Part shown: positions 6,107-12,229 of the stretch, one piece after another
How positions within the stretch are numbered: the first letter of the stretch is position 1
Layout of the letters: each line of letters starts with the position of its first letter
Assembly: GCA_027365715.1 (NCBI GenBank)
Contig: DAHXLZ010000126.1
Span: 1-12,229, forward strand
Direction: 5' to 3'
Source of the DNA: Methanomassiliicoccales archaeon
Lineage (GTDB): Archaea > Thermoplasmatota > Thermoplasmata > Sysuiplasmatales > Sysuiplasmataceae
DNA: 12,229 bases
Notes under the pieces: model-generated
What the model saw: the letters and a program-made list of their open reading frames with translations, nothing else
Database searches by the model: none
What the model was told of the DNA's origin: nothing
Program-made: the position numbers and the translations under genes

Positions 6107-9049
6107 TCACTTGACTACCGGGAACAGTATCAGGAATGTAAGTGCTGCCGACGGTGAAGTAGACCATGCGAGTGATGATGGAGTTATCCACGACCTGTAG
6201 AAGACAATTCCTATTGGCTGGAATGTTCCAACTATCATGTCCAGTTTCGTTGACAGTAAGTCAGACAGATAGTAGTCGTGTGCCCTCTGGGCCGCGTTGA
6301 GTTCGCCTGCGCCTGCTGCACTTGCATTCCACATAGCGTTTATCATATTCCACTGATGCGGATTGGTGGTCTGATTGAAACCCGGTCCGGGCATCCATCC
6401 ATCCGGGAATGAGTAGATTCCGAATGGCTGAACAAACGGTGCAGCGAAGTCTGTGGGGTCAGGATAGTCTGCAATCCAGCCCAGGAAGTACAGCGGGAGC
6501 GGATTCTGGGCGCTTGGAACTGCGGTAGCTGAAAGCAGTGTTGCAAAGTTGATATCCTGCAGGAACGGCTTTACGGCGTTGTTGGTTGCATTCTCTATCG
6601 CAGGAACCCAGTAAGACTGTATCATCGCGTCCTGTATCGGACTGCCGGAAATTGAGAATATCGGGAAACTGATTGATCCGGCGGCTGCACTGGCGTATGG
6701 AGAGTGCTGCCAGTAATACTTCGCAAGCGACATGTTGTAGTAGGGGGCTGAGGAACTGTTAGATAGATTAGACGGATAGTCGGCAAGCCCATTCGGCAGG
6801 TAACCGGTCAGATTTGTCATGGTTGAAATACCACTATTCGTGCCCATTGATACATACTGGGCCTGATCGAACGCGTATGTAAAGGCTCTTCTCACGCTCA
6901 GGTTTCCGAAGAACGTCGACACCTGCCAGCTTCCGGGGGCGTTAGCTGCTGTTGTGCTTCCTGACGCATTTTCCCACAGCAGACTCGAAGCTGGGAAATT
7001 GACTTTTGTCGATGATAAGCTGTTCAGCGCAGTCACGTTGATCTGTGTGACGAAGAACCATGTAAACAGAGCAAGTTGTGGAGAGCTGATGGCACCTGCC
7101 TGTCCCGCGTGTATCATTTTCAGAACCTGCGGGAATGCACTTGGCGGATACGCACCTTCAGCGAAATCTGCGGCTCCCGTCTGGAATGCCACCTGGGCAA
7201 CAGACTCAGATGTGTAGTAGTAAATTGTTATGCTTGGCTGCATAGCTGTCAGCGCTGGATAATCGATTGTCTGAGTGTAATTCTGGCTTGGGACGAACCT
7301 GATCATCTGTCCCGGAATTACTGCCTGGACAATGTACGGACCAGAGCCCATGGTTCCGAATTGAAGTTTTGTATTCCAGGAGGCAGCATTGCCGTACTGC
7401 TGGTAGTTGTAAAACGCAGAAGAGTCGGCTGCATTCGGAGCGAATGCACCTATGCCTGCACCGCTTGAGTTAGCCCATGCTGCATCCATAACGAAGCCGA
7501 TAGGCTGCGTCAGAAGCTGCATGAAATAGACAGCCGAGCCGAACGAAGAATACTGAGGTACGGCGAGCCCCGAAGCAGCTGCAGTTGTCGAATTCTCAGA
7601 TGTTCCGGATGACATATATGCGGAATTTGTGCCATTCAGAGGAGCCACGCCATACAGCGACTGATTTGTTGTCGGGAGTATGTGGAATGTTATCGATGTT
7701 GAGTTGTAGGTCATTGCGTGATCAACCCAGAACGGGCTCACATTGTACGGACCGTAAATCGAATCGCCTGGTATCAGGGCATGCGCAAGAAGCCATCCGG
7801 GCCTGCCAGGGTCGTTGGCAAACAGCAGTCCTCTGAGCACTGAAAAGTAGACGTCATAGGGAGTCACAGGCTGCCCGTTCGCAAACTTGGCGCTGGGATT
7901 AAGATTGAATGTGTAATTCACGTAGGTTACTTTGCTTATGGTCGAACTGGCAATCAGGCCATTGGTCAGTGTCGGGACAGTTGTTGCAAGGACCGGGATG
8001 AATGATGACGCACTGGTTCCCGGTGCATACTGGACCAGCGGCTGGTAAAGGTTGTAAATCGCTTCATAACTGACAGTGTCATAAGCGATGGCCGGGTCGA
8101 GTGTGGCAAACCCTCCGGGTATCCATGTTGCATCAACGATACCACTGTGTGTGGATGGTGTGCCGGAATGTCTTGGAGCAAACGAGCCCGCAGCGGCTGT
8201 CTGCACAAATGTCCATGTCGAATTGCTTGTTGAAGTGTTTGTCACTGCCGTAAGAGTCATGGCATATATGCCTGATGAAGACAGTGTCTTATTCAGGAAG
8301 TTGACGCCGTTTCCGATGTCTGTGGCGTTGAACTTAGGAGAACTCGTCGTGCCTATTGCGAAAGTCATCGACTGCAGACTCCAGCCGGATGTAATCGGGT
8401 AGCTGCCGTAACTCGATGGAAGAAGGCTAGATATGTTGATGTAACCACCCACAGCAACCACATTCGGGTAGCCTGCAGATAGGTTCTGGCTGTTTGCCGA
8501 GCTCCCTATAACCTGGATTGCAGCAGGGAACTGGTTTGCTATTGCCGTTGAAGTCACGCTCGGTGTTATTGATACAGGTACCAGATTCAGGCTGTTGTCG
8601 TAGAGAACATTGGATGTTGTAATAACCTTGTCAAACACCAGATAATTGCCCGGATAGGGATAAGTATACTGGATAGACAGTCCGGACGAGCCGGAGAATG
8701 TCTTAGTAACACCGTTTCCAAAATTCCATGTTACTGAGCTTATGGAAGATGAGGCAACCGTTGTACCCGAATAGAAAGTCACAGCCGTTCCCTGACTCGC
8801 AACGCTGTAACTTGCGTAGGAGGGCAGCGTTCCAGACTTAAGTTTTGCCGCAGGTTTCTGGATAGATAGATAAATTCCCAGACCGGCGACTATCAGTACA
8901 ATTACGAGCACCACTGCAATTATTGCGGTTTTTGACCGACCGGCTGGCGGCGGCACTGCACCCTGTGAACTGACAGGGCCGGAACTTCCACCAGAAGGGG
9001 TATTCGCAGATGCACTAAGTGCCGAAAATAGCTTTACGTTCATTTTCAT
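6107..9049 (-). CDS. Membrane-anchored peptide ABC transporter substrate-binding protein (SBP family 5) with PKD-like domain
   Basis: This is the extracellular receptor that delivers peptides to the DppBCDF transporter. Seen in 980 residues: a short Pro/Gly/Ser-rich cytoplasmic N-terminus (1-40, ending GRSK), one membrane helix (about 41-63), a PKD-like beta domain (about 85-155, with WNFGNG and TYPYPGNY), a second beta-rich Ser/Thr/Asn region (about 160-290), then the family 5 binding domain from DATWIPGGFATLDPA (about 306) to the end. Family signposts are KFANGQPVTPYDVYFSV (about 388-404) and GWIADYPDPTDFAAPF in the last part. There is no lipobox cysteine and no C-terminal membrane helix, so the N-terminal helix is the likely anchor. 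Many N-x-S/T sequons suggest surface glycosylation. Usual family length is 500-600; the extra is at the N-terminus. Start: GGGAG lies 4 bases before the ATG at 9049 and 10 before the in-frame ATG at 9043. First gene of the cluster. Confidence 0.9.
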   Translation of the reverse strand: MKMNVKLFSALSASANTPSGGSSGPVSSQGAVPPPAGRSKTAIIAVVLVIVLIVAGLGIYLSIQKPAAKLKSGTLPSYASYSVASQGTAVTFYSGTTVASSSISSVTWNFGNGVTKTFSGSSGLSIQYTYPYPGNYLVFDKVITTSNVLYDNSLNLVPVSITPSVTSTAIANQFPAAIQVIGSSANSQNLSAGYPNVVAVGGYINISSLLPSSYGSYPITSGWSLQSMTFAIGTTSSPKFNATDIGNGVNFLNKTLSSSGIYAMTLTAVTNTSTSNSTWTFVQTAAAGSFAPRHSGTPSTHSGIVDATWIPGGFATLDPAIAYDTVSYEAIYNLYQPLVQYAPGTSASSFIPVLATTVPTLTNGLIASSTISKVTYVNYTFNLNPSAKFANGQPVTPYDVYFSVLRGLLFANDPGRPGWLLAHALIPGDSIYGPYNVSPFWVDHAMTYNSTSITFHILPTTNQSLYGVAPLNGTNSAYMSSGTSENSTTAAASGLAVPQYSSFGSAVYFMQLLTQPIGFVMDAAWANSSGAGIGAFAPNAADSSAFYNYQQYGNAASWNTKLQFGTMGSGPYIVQAVIPGQMIRFVPSQNYTQTIDYPALTAMQPSITIYYYTSESVAQVAFQTGAADFAEGAYPPSAFPQVLKMIHAGQAGAISSPQLALFTWFFVTQINVTALNSLSSTKVNFPASSLLWENASGSTTAANAPGSWQVSTFFGNLSVRRAFTYAFDQAQYVSMGTNSGISTMTNLTGYLPNGLADYPSNLSNSSSAPYYNMSLAKYYWQHSPYASAAAGSISFPIFSISGSPIQDAMIQSYWVPAIENATNNAVKPFLQDINFATLLSATAVPSAQNPLPLYFLGWIADYPDPTDFAAPFVQPFGIYSFPDGWMPGPGFNQTTNPHQWNMINAMWNASAAGAGELNAAQRAHDYYLSDLLSTKLDMIVGTFQPIGIVFYRSWITPSSLAWSTSPSAALTFLILFPVVK

Positions 9050-9100
9050 TCTACTCCCTTGATTTACACAATCAAGTTTAATCTCGATTATACTTAAGCG

Positions 9101-9108
9101 ATTTAAAG
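9101..9108 (-). promoter_or_regulatory. Candidate TATA box for the substrate-binding protein gene
   Basis: The minus strand reads AGCTTTAAATCG with purine-rich bases before it. Initiation about 25 bases downstream, near 9078, leaves a leader of about 28 bases containing the GGGAG ribosome site. This would be the main promoter of the peptide-import cluster. Confidence 0.5.
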
Positions 9109-9109
9109 C

Positions 9110-9355
9110 TTACTGATGGCGAGCATGCCACTTTTTATGACGATTCTGATGCTTAGGATGAGCGTTTTCTGCGAAGTACGTGCACAACGAAAAACAACAG
9201 TGCACATAATCCGCTGTTAATTGAGACTTGGTTAAAGACGGTGCAGATGAGTGCTGAATGTGAATCGACGGGGCCGGTGCACCGCGAGAGCATGAATTCC
9301 GTTGCAGGAGCCAAACTGTTCACAATTCACTGGCCCGTAATTTGCAGAACGCGCC
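9110..9355. other. Divergent intergenic region with three GTGCAC sites
   Basis: No gene, tRNA or strong hairpin is seen between the two divergent promoters. The hexamer GTGCAC occurs three times (9180-9185, 9200-9205, 9277-9282). The first two are exactly 20 bases apart, about two helical turns, and the third sits inside the perfect 10-base palindrome CGGTGCACCG (9275-9284). These could be binding sites for a regulator of either flanking gene. Confidence 0.35.
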
Positions 9356-9357
9356 CT

Positions 9358-9368
9358 CAAATATTATA
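9358..9368 (+). promoter_or_regulatory. Candidate TATA box for the antiporter gene
   Basis: The plus strand reads CAAATATTATAACC. A start point near 9389 would leave only about 12 bases before the ATG at 9401. An AGGA lies 5 bases before the ATG, so the short leader could still carry a weak ribosome site. Confidence 0.5.
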
Positions 9369-9400
9369 ACCGGTCAGCCACTATCAAGCTCAGGAATAAA

Positions 9401-10573
9401 ATGGACATCATCACAGCAATGCTGCTGCTGCTTGGACTTGGACTGGTTCTTGGCCAGCTGTTCGAGTACTTCAGGGTAGCTGCAATTGTCGGTGAAATTA
9501 TTGGTGGAATATTGCTCGGGCCGGCAGTGTTCAATATCGTCAGACCAGATGCGATACTCTTCAGTATATCGGAAATTTCGCTTTTCTTCATCGTGCTGCT
9601 GCTCGGCATAGAAATGACGATGGAACTGCTGAGGAAGCCCTATCGCAAAGCCCTGCCGCTGACAATGACCAGTTTCGTGGTTCCCGTAATCATGATGACA
9701 TTTCTGCTCTACTTTGTCCTTGGAAACAGTTTAAGCTCATCGCTGATTGTTTCCATCTCAATCGGCGTTCCATCGATATCAATAGTGTCCATACTGGTGA
9801 GAAATTATGGCCTTCTGCAGAAGGAAGGTGGGCTGGCGATCCTTTCAAGCGTGGTCATATCAGACCTCATGGCCTTTCTTCTTCTGTCGGCGTTTCTTGG
9901 CACGGGACAGGTTATGCCGGAAGTGGTGGTTTTCATCATCTTCATTGGCATAATGTTCTACCTTGACAGGCTCATCACCAGTAATTCCGCGGTGCTGATA
10001 AGAGCGTTCGAACGGTTGCACGCCTTGTCACAGGGTGAAAAAATTATTTTTGGCGCCATAATCTTCGGCGGACTCCTGGTTTCATCGTTCTTCCAGCTTA
10101 TAGGGATAACATATGTTCTCGGTGCCTTCTTCTCAGGAATGCTGATAAGTGAAGTGGTCGTTGGCAAGGATCTGCTTGGCATCATAACAAGGACGCTCAA
10201 CAGGATGAACGACAGTTTTTTCATACCCGTGTATTTCACAATCGCAGGACTCAATATACTCATTCCTGGAACCAACTACATTGTTACTCTGATAGCCCTC
10301 CTTCTCCTGACCGGTATAGTCAGTGCTTTCCTGAATTTCAGGATGAGTAAAAGGCTCTCGATGGATATCAGCCCCGGTAGCACTGCCGGTTTTCTTGGAG
10401 CGAGGGGAGCCGTTGGTGTTGTGATAGCCAGTACCGCACTGAGCTACTCACTCATAAACCACGAAATGTATTCAGTAATACTGTTCGGCACGATCGCTAT
10501 GTCTTCATTCTTCCCGCTGATGATAAAAGAATCAAGAAGAACCAAAAAAACTGAGCCCGGGTCCGCGCGGTGA
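9401..10573 (+). CDS. CPA2-family monovalent cation/proton antiporter (KefB/NapA-like), no regulatory domain
   Basis: This integral membrane protein probably exchanges Na+ or K+ for protons and helps ion and pH balance. Seen in 390 residues: about twelve hydrophobic helices over nearly the whole length, GEIIGGILLGP (31-41), the unwound-helix region GVPSISIVSILVRN (122-135), the core ion-site region VVISDLMAF (151-159) and FFIPVYFTIAGLNI (273-286), the conserved segment before the last helices. A basic tail of about 15 residues follows. There is no TrkA-N/RCK or USP domain at the C-terminus, so it is a bare transporter module. At the usual ion-site pair (DD in electrogenic NapA-type, ND in electroneutral exchangers, QD in KefC-type), this protein has Ser154-Asp155. 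The ATG is supported by the near-leaderless promoter. The ion and direction cannot be read from sequence. It is divergent from the peptide transporter. Confidence 0.9.
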   Translation: MDIITAMLLLLGLGLVLGQLFEYFRVAAIVGEIIGGILLGPAVFNIVRPDAILFSISEISLFFIVLLLGIEMTMELLRKPYRKALPLTMTSFVVPVIMMTFLLYFVLGNSLSSSLIVSISIGVPSISIVSILVRNYGLLQKEGGLAILSSVVISDLMAFLLLSAFLGTGQVMPEVVVFIIFIGIMFYLDRLITSNSAVLIRAFERLHALSQGEKIIFGAIIFGGLLVSSFFQLIGITYVLGAFFSGMLISEVVVGKDLLGIITRTLNRMNDSFFIPVYFTIAGLNILIPGTNYIVTLIALLLLTGIVSAFLNFRMSKRLSMDISPGSTAGFLGARGAVGVVIASTALSYSLINHEMYSVILFGTIAMSSFFPLMIKESRRTKKTEPGSAR

Positions 10574-10597
10574 ATCTCCGAGGTGTATTGCAGAAAC

Positions 10598-10912
10598 TCA
10601 AACTGCATACATGGTGAAACCATTGGATTTCAGTGCCGTAGAATTCTGCTCATTTGCAACGCGCTGCGAAGTGACTTCGTAATTCAATATTTCCTTCATA
10701 TCATAATGCAGGAAATCCGCGAGTTTCTCAAGCCGGTCATAAGGAAATGGCTGCCTGCCAACAAGTATCTGCCGCAGCGGCCAGGCCGGGTGTATCCTGG
10801 AACGGTAGCCTATAACCCTGGCAAGTCTGTTGATGCCGTCTGCTTTCTCTATACCTTCGCGTATCAAACCGATACGGAAACGTGCGAGCAGCCAGATCTT
10901 TTTCCTCTGCAT
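10598..10912 (-). CDS. Small helix-turn-helix-like protein, function unknown
   Basis: The product has 104 residues. Seen: a basic N-terminus (MQRKKIW), a helix-like stretch (6-24), INRLARVIGY (28-36) resembling the first helix of an XRE-type helix-turn-helix, then WPLRQILVGRQPFPYDRLEKLADFL (44-68), whose last part (DRLEKLADFL) resembles the final helices of Cro/C1-type domains. A DNA-binding role is an inference; I do not recognise a named family. I chose the ATG at 10912, not longer in-frame starts, for two reasons: the TATA box at 10944-10951 predicts transcription from about 10922, and GGTG lies 7 bases before this ATG. An ATG at 10933 would be upstream of that start point. It converges with the antiporter, with a 24-base gap, and its promoter lies just beyond the tail of the transposon reading frame. 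It may be a resident regulator unrelated to the element. Confidence 0.6.
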   Translation of the reverse strand: MQRKKIWLLARFRIGLIREGIEKADGINRLARVIGYRSRIHPAWPLRQILVGRQPFPYDRLEKLADFLHYDMKEILNYEVTSQRVANEQNSTALKSNGFTMYAV

Positions 10913-10943
10913 CTTTGGCACCGATATAATCATCTCAGCGATC

Positions 10944-10951
10944 GTATTTAA
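10944..10951 (-). promoter_or_regulatory. Candidate TATA box for the small HTH-like gene
   Basis: The minus strand reads GTCTTAAATACG. Initiation about 25 bases downstream gives a leader of about 10 bases to the ATG at 10912, the same short-leader arrangement as dppD and the antiporter. Confidence 0.45.
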
Positions 10952-11039
10952 GACGTTGCATGAGCGTGACTCAGAACCGCAGACACCCGACGAAATCCGG
11001 GATAAATAAGGATGTGGTGGTCTGAGGTAATGAGAGCAT

Positions 11040-11200
11040 TGCGAGTCATGACATATTCCCACCCCTGAAGGGTGTGGGCATCCTGCTTCAGCGCCGAAGC
11101 CTGCCGTGCCCTTGTGGACACAGCTGAGGTTTCGACTCTGCGGGCGTTTTCAAGTTCGGATGCGTCCCATCCTACTCTTCTCAATATGTTGAGCGATGCG
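11040..11200 (-). ncRNA. Putative omega-RNA over the tnpB 3' end and right end
   Basis: In IS200/IS605 elements the guide RNA of TnpB is made from the 3' end of tnpB through the right end, with the guide read from flanking DNA. The same layout is present here: the zinc-ribbon/RuvC-III coding end, then the hairpin at 11058-11078, then flank. Limits are approximate and rest on family knowledge; expression is not shown by the sequence. Confidence 0.35.
11058..11078 (-). repeat. Right-end (RE) hairpin of the IS element
   Basis: On the minus strand CCCAC pairs with GTGGG, then after a 2-by-1 internal loop CC pairs with GG, closed by TTCA. The left-end hairpin is identical at 17 of 21 positions and folds the same way. 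Confidence 0.75.
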
Positions 11201-12097
11201 TTGAAATCCCTGTCTGCAGGCAGTCCACAGTTTGTACACCAGTGAACACGCTCTGACAGTGTTTTTCTCACAACCACTCCGCACTGTGAGCATTCCTGTG
11301 ATGTGCCACGCGGGTCAACGAGTTCCACTCTCTTACCAGCTTCTTCCGCTTTGTAAGTGCAGAACTCGATGAGCTTCCCTTCTGTTTACTGCTCAGTGCT
11401 CTCTGTTCTGTTTTCAATTTCACCATAGAGTTTTTCAATGACTTCGGCGGCTCAATGGTGTCGCCGCCGCTCGTCACTGCAGGGTGTATCAGTCCGACAT
11501 CGACACCGATGGCTGTCCTGATTTCAACAGGCTGTCTGTCAGCCATGCCGGATGTGAACACAGCCCACCAGTCGCCTGCACTATCACGTTTGACTGTGCA
11601 CGTCTTCACGGTGCCTTCAACCCGCCTGTGCAGCCTGATTTTCACATTGCCGATTCCTGACAGACGGACGCGATTGTTCTGTATGCTGAAACCACTCTGC
11701 GGATACGTCAGCGAACTGTACCTGTCAGCAGACTTGAAACGTGGAAACCCTGCCCTGACCTTCGAACCCGCATTCCGCTCTTTCACCCTTCTGAAGAAGT
11801 TTGCAAACGCCCTGTCGAGTCTGTGCAGCACGTCCTGCAGAACCTGTGAATGCACTGAACTGTATTCTACATTGTCTTCCTTCACAGCAGGCAGTTCGTT
11901 CTGCTGCATGCTGTAATTGACGCTGACACCGGCTCTGTATGCACCGATTCTCTGTTCAAGCGCTGCATTGTAGAGCGTGCGGCAGAGCTCCAGCTGGCTG
12001 TTGATGACGGCAGCCTGCCCGTCAGTCGGATAAATCCTGTATTTGAATGCTCTCTTCATTCACATTCCTGTTTGTTCGGCAACGTAATCATATTCGT

Positions 12098-12107
12098 ATT
12101 ATTATAG
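12098..12107 (-). promoter_or_regulatory. Candidate TATA box for tnpB
   Basis: The minus strand reads GCTATAATAATACG. It would start transcription near 12077, leaving a leader of about 17 bases that contains AGGA 6 bases before the ATG. The promoter lies between the left-end hairpin and the gene. Confidence 0.5.
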
Positions 12108-12118
12108 CTCGCTTTCAT

Positions 12119-12139
12119 CCCACCGCTGAAGCATGTGGA
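12119..12139 (-). repeat. Left-end (LE) hairpin of the IS element
   Basis: It has the same fold and orientation as the right-end hairpin: a five-pair outer stem (one G-T pair), a 2-by-1 internal loop and a two-pair inner stem closed by TTCA. The inner pair is G-C (12132/12125) where the right end has C-G (11071/11064), a compensatory change that supports the structure. Confidence 0.7.
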
Positions 12140-12229
12140 TTTCCCGCTCGCAATGTTAAAACTCTGATTCATTGTGCCCGGTTGAATGAATGTTTTCTCG
12201 AGATGGTGTGTACCTTCTCAATCTCCTTC

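Larger units (their letters stand above)
10948..12059 (-). pseudogene. tnpB: TnpB (IS200/IS605 OrfB), internally deleted and frameshifted
   Basis: TnpB is the RNA-guided nuclease of IS200/IS605 elements. The 5' part (12059 to about 11380) encodes the normal N-terminus MKRAFKYRIYPTDGQ, the beta-barrel and helical region, and RuvC-I in AIGVDVGLIHPAVT (D187). After SSKQKG (about residue 228) the frame runs out of phase. The other frame resumes at about 11380 with KLIEFCTYKAEEAGKRVE, then VDPRGTSQECSQCG, a zinc ribbon (two CxxC pairs) and RuvC-III DRDFNAS. In intact TnpB about 60-75 residues, including the RuvC-II glutamate (the VEDL strand), lie between these two blocks; here they are missing, so an out-of-frame deletion at about 11372-11384 is inferred. 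The second frame continues past the right-end hairpin to 10948. The ATG at 12059 has AGGA 6 bases upstream. The protein should be nuclease-dead and truncated. Confidence 0.9.
11037..12155 (-). mobile_element. IS1341-type (IS200/IS605 group) element, tnpB only, decayed
   Basis: The element consists of the broken tnpB bounded by two related hairpins in the same orientation (left end 12119-12139, right end 11058-11078), as expected for IS200/IS605 elements recognised by a Y1 transposase. No tnpA is present, so movement would need a transposase supplied in trans. The limits given are the outer edges of a 9-base inverted repeat (CATTGCGAG/CTCGCAATG) that lies just outside the hairpins. Exact cleavage sites are not known and could be up to about 15 bases inside these limits. 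Confidence 0.75.

Noticed and set aside
10913..11062. Upstream extension of the small HTH-like gene to 11062
   Set aside because: The added 50 residues overlap the IS right end in another frame, lie upstream of the predicted transcription start, and are rich in Ser, His and Cys without any motif.
10948..12059. A domesticated TnpB-derived repressor (nuclease-dead but folded)
   Set aside because: Known domesticated forms keep one open frame with point changes in the RuvC residues; here the frame is broken and the zinc ribbon would not be translated with the N-terminal part.
11058..12139. CRISPR-like repeats
   Set aside because: Only two hairpin copies exist, about 1 kb apart on either side of tnpB, which is the layout of IS ends and not of an array.
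12156..12229. Possible 3' end of another minus-strand gene, ending at 12169 or 12158
   Set aside because: Two minus frames are open over only about 20 codons at the window edge and neither shows a recognisable motif, so a gene cannot be claimed.

Overview
The window looks like a piece of an archaeal chromosome, most likely from the Thermoplasmata (Thermoplasmatales-like). The reasons are an archaeal-type beta-CASP RNase, archaeal TATA boxes placed so that several transcripts would be leaderless or nearly so, GGTGA/GGAG-type ribosome sites, and a dipeptide/oligopeptide ABC system whose binding protein is held by an N-terminal membrane helix instead of a lipobox. The phylum is an inference; the sequence contains no rRNA or other marker.

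Layout. Positions 1-818 (minus) hold the N-terminal 272 residues of a metallo-beta-lactamase/beta-CASP ribonuclease, cut by the window edge. Positions 967-9049 (minus) hold a complete peptide-import cluster. In transcription order it is a 980-residue substrate-binding protein, ATPase D (510 aa), ATPase F (398 aa, overlapping D), permease B (365 aa) and permease C (319 aa, 11 bases after B). Each block (binding protein; D-F; B-C) has its own candidate TATA box, so the locus may be three transcripts or one operon with internal promoters. The binding protein captures peptides outside the cell, B and C form the membrane channel, and D and F hydrolyse ATP.

The 9050-9400 gap is a divergent promoter region leading to a plus-strand CPA2-type monovalent cation/proton antiporter (9401-10573). 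A small helix-turn-helix-like protein (10598-10912, minus) converges on it.

The right end (about 11037-12155) is an IS200/IS605-group, IS1341-type element that carries only tnpB. Its tnpB is broken: an internal deletion joined RuvC-I directly to the segment just before the zinc ribbon, out of frame, and removed the region that should carry the RuvC-II glutamate. Both ends keep matching hairpins in the same orientation, with one compensatory base-pair change. The right-end hairpin is also where the 3' part of an omega-RNA would lie.

The most interesting points are the nuclease-dead tnpB with its retained ends and putative omega-RNA, the very large helical insertion in ATPase D, the perfect palindromes upstream of the dppB and dppD starts, and the Ser-Asp pair in the antiporter core. 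I did not find a convincing new multi-gene system.
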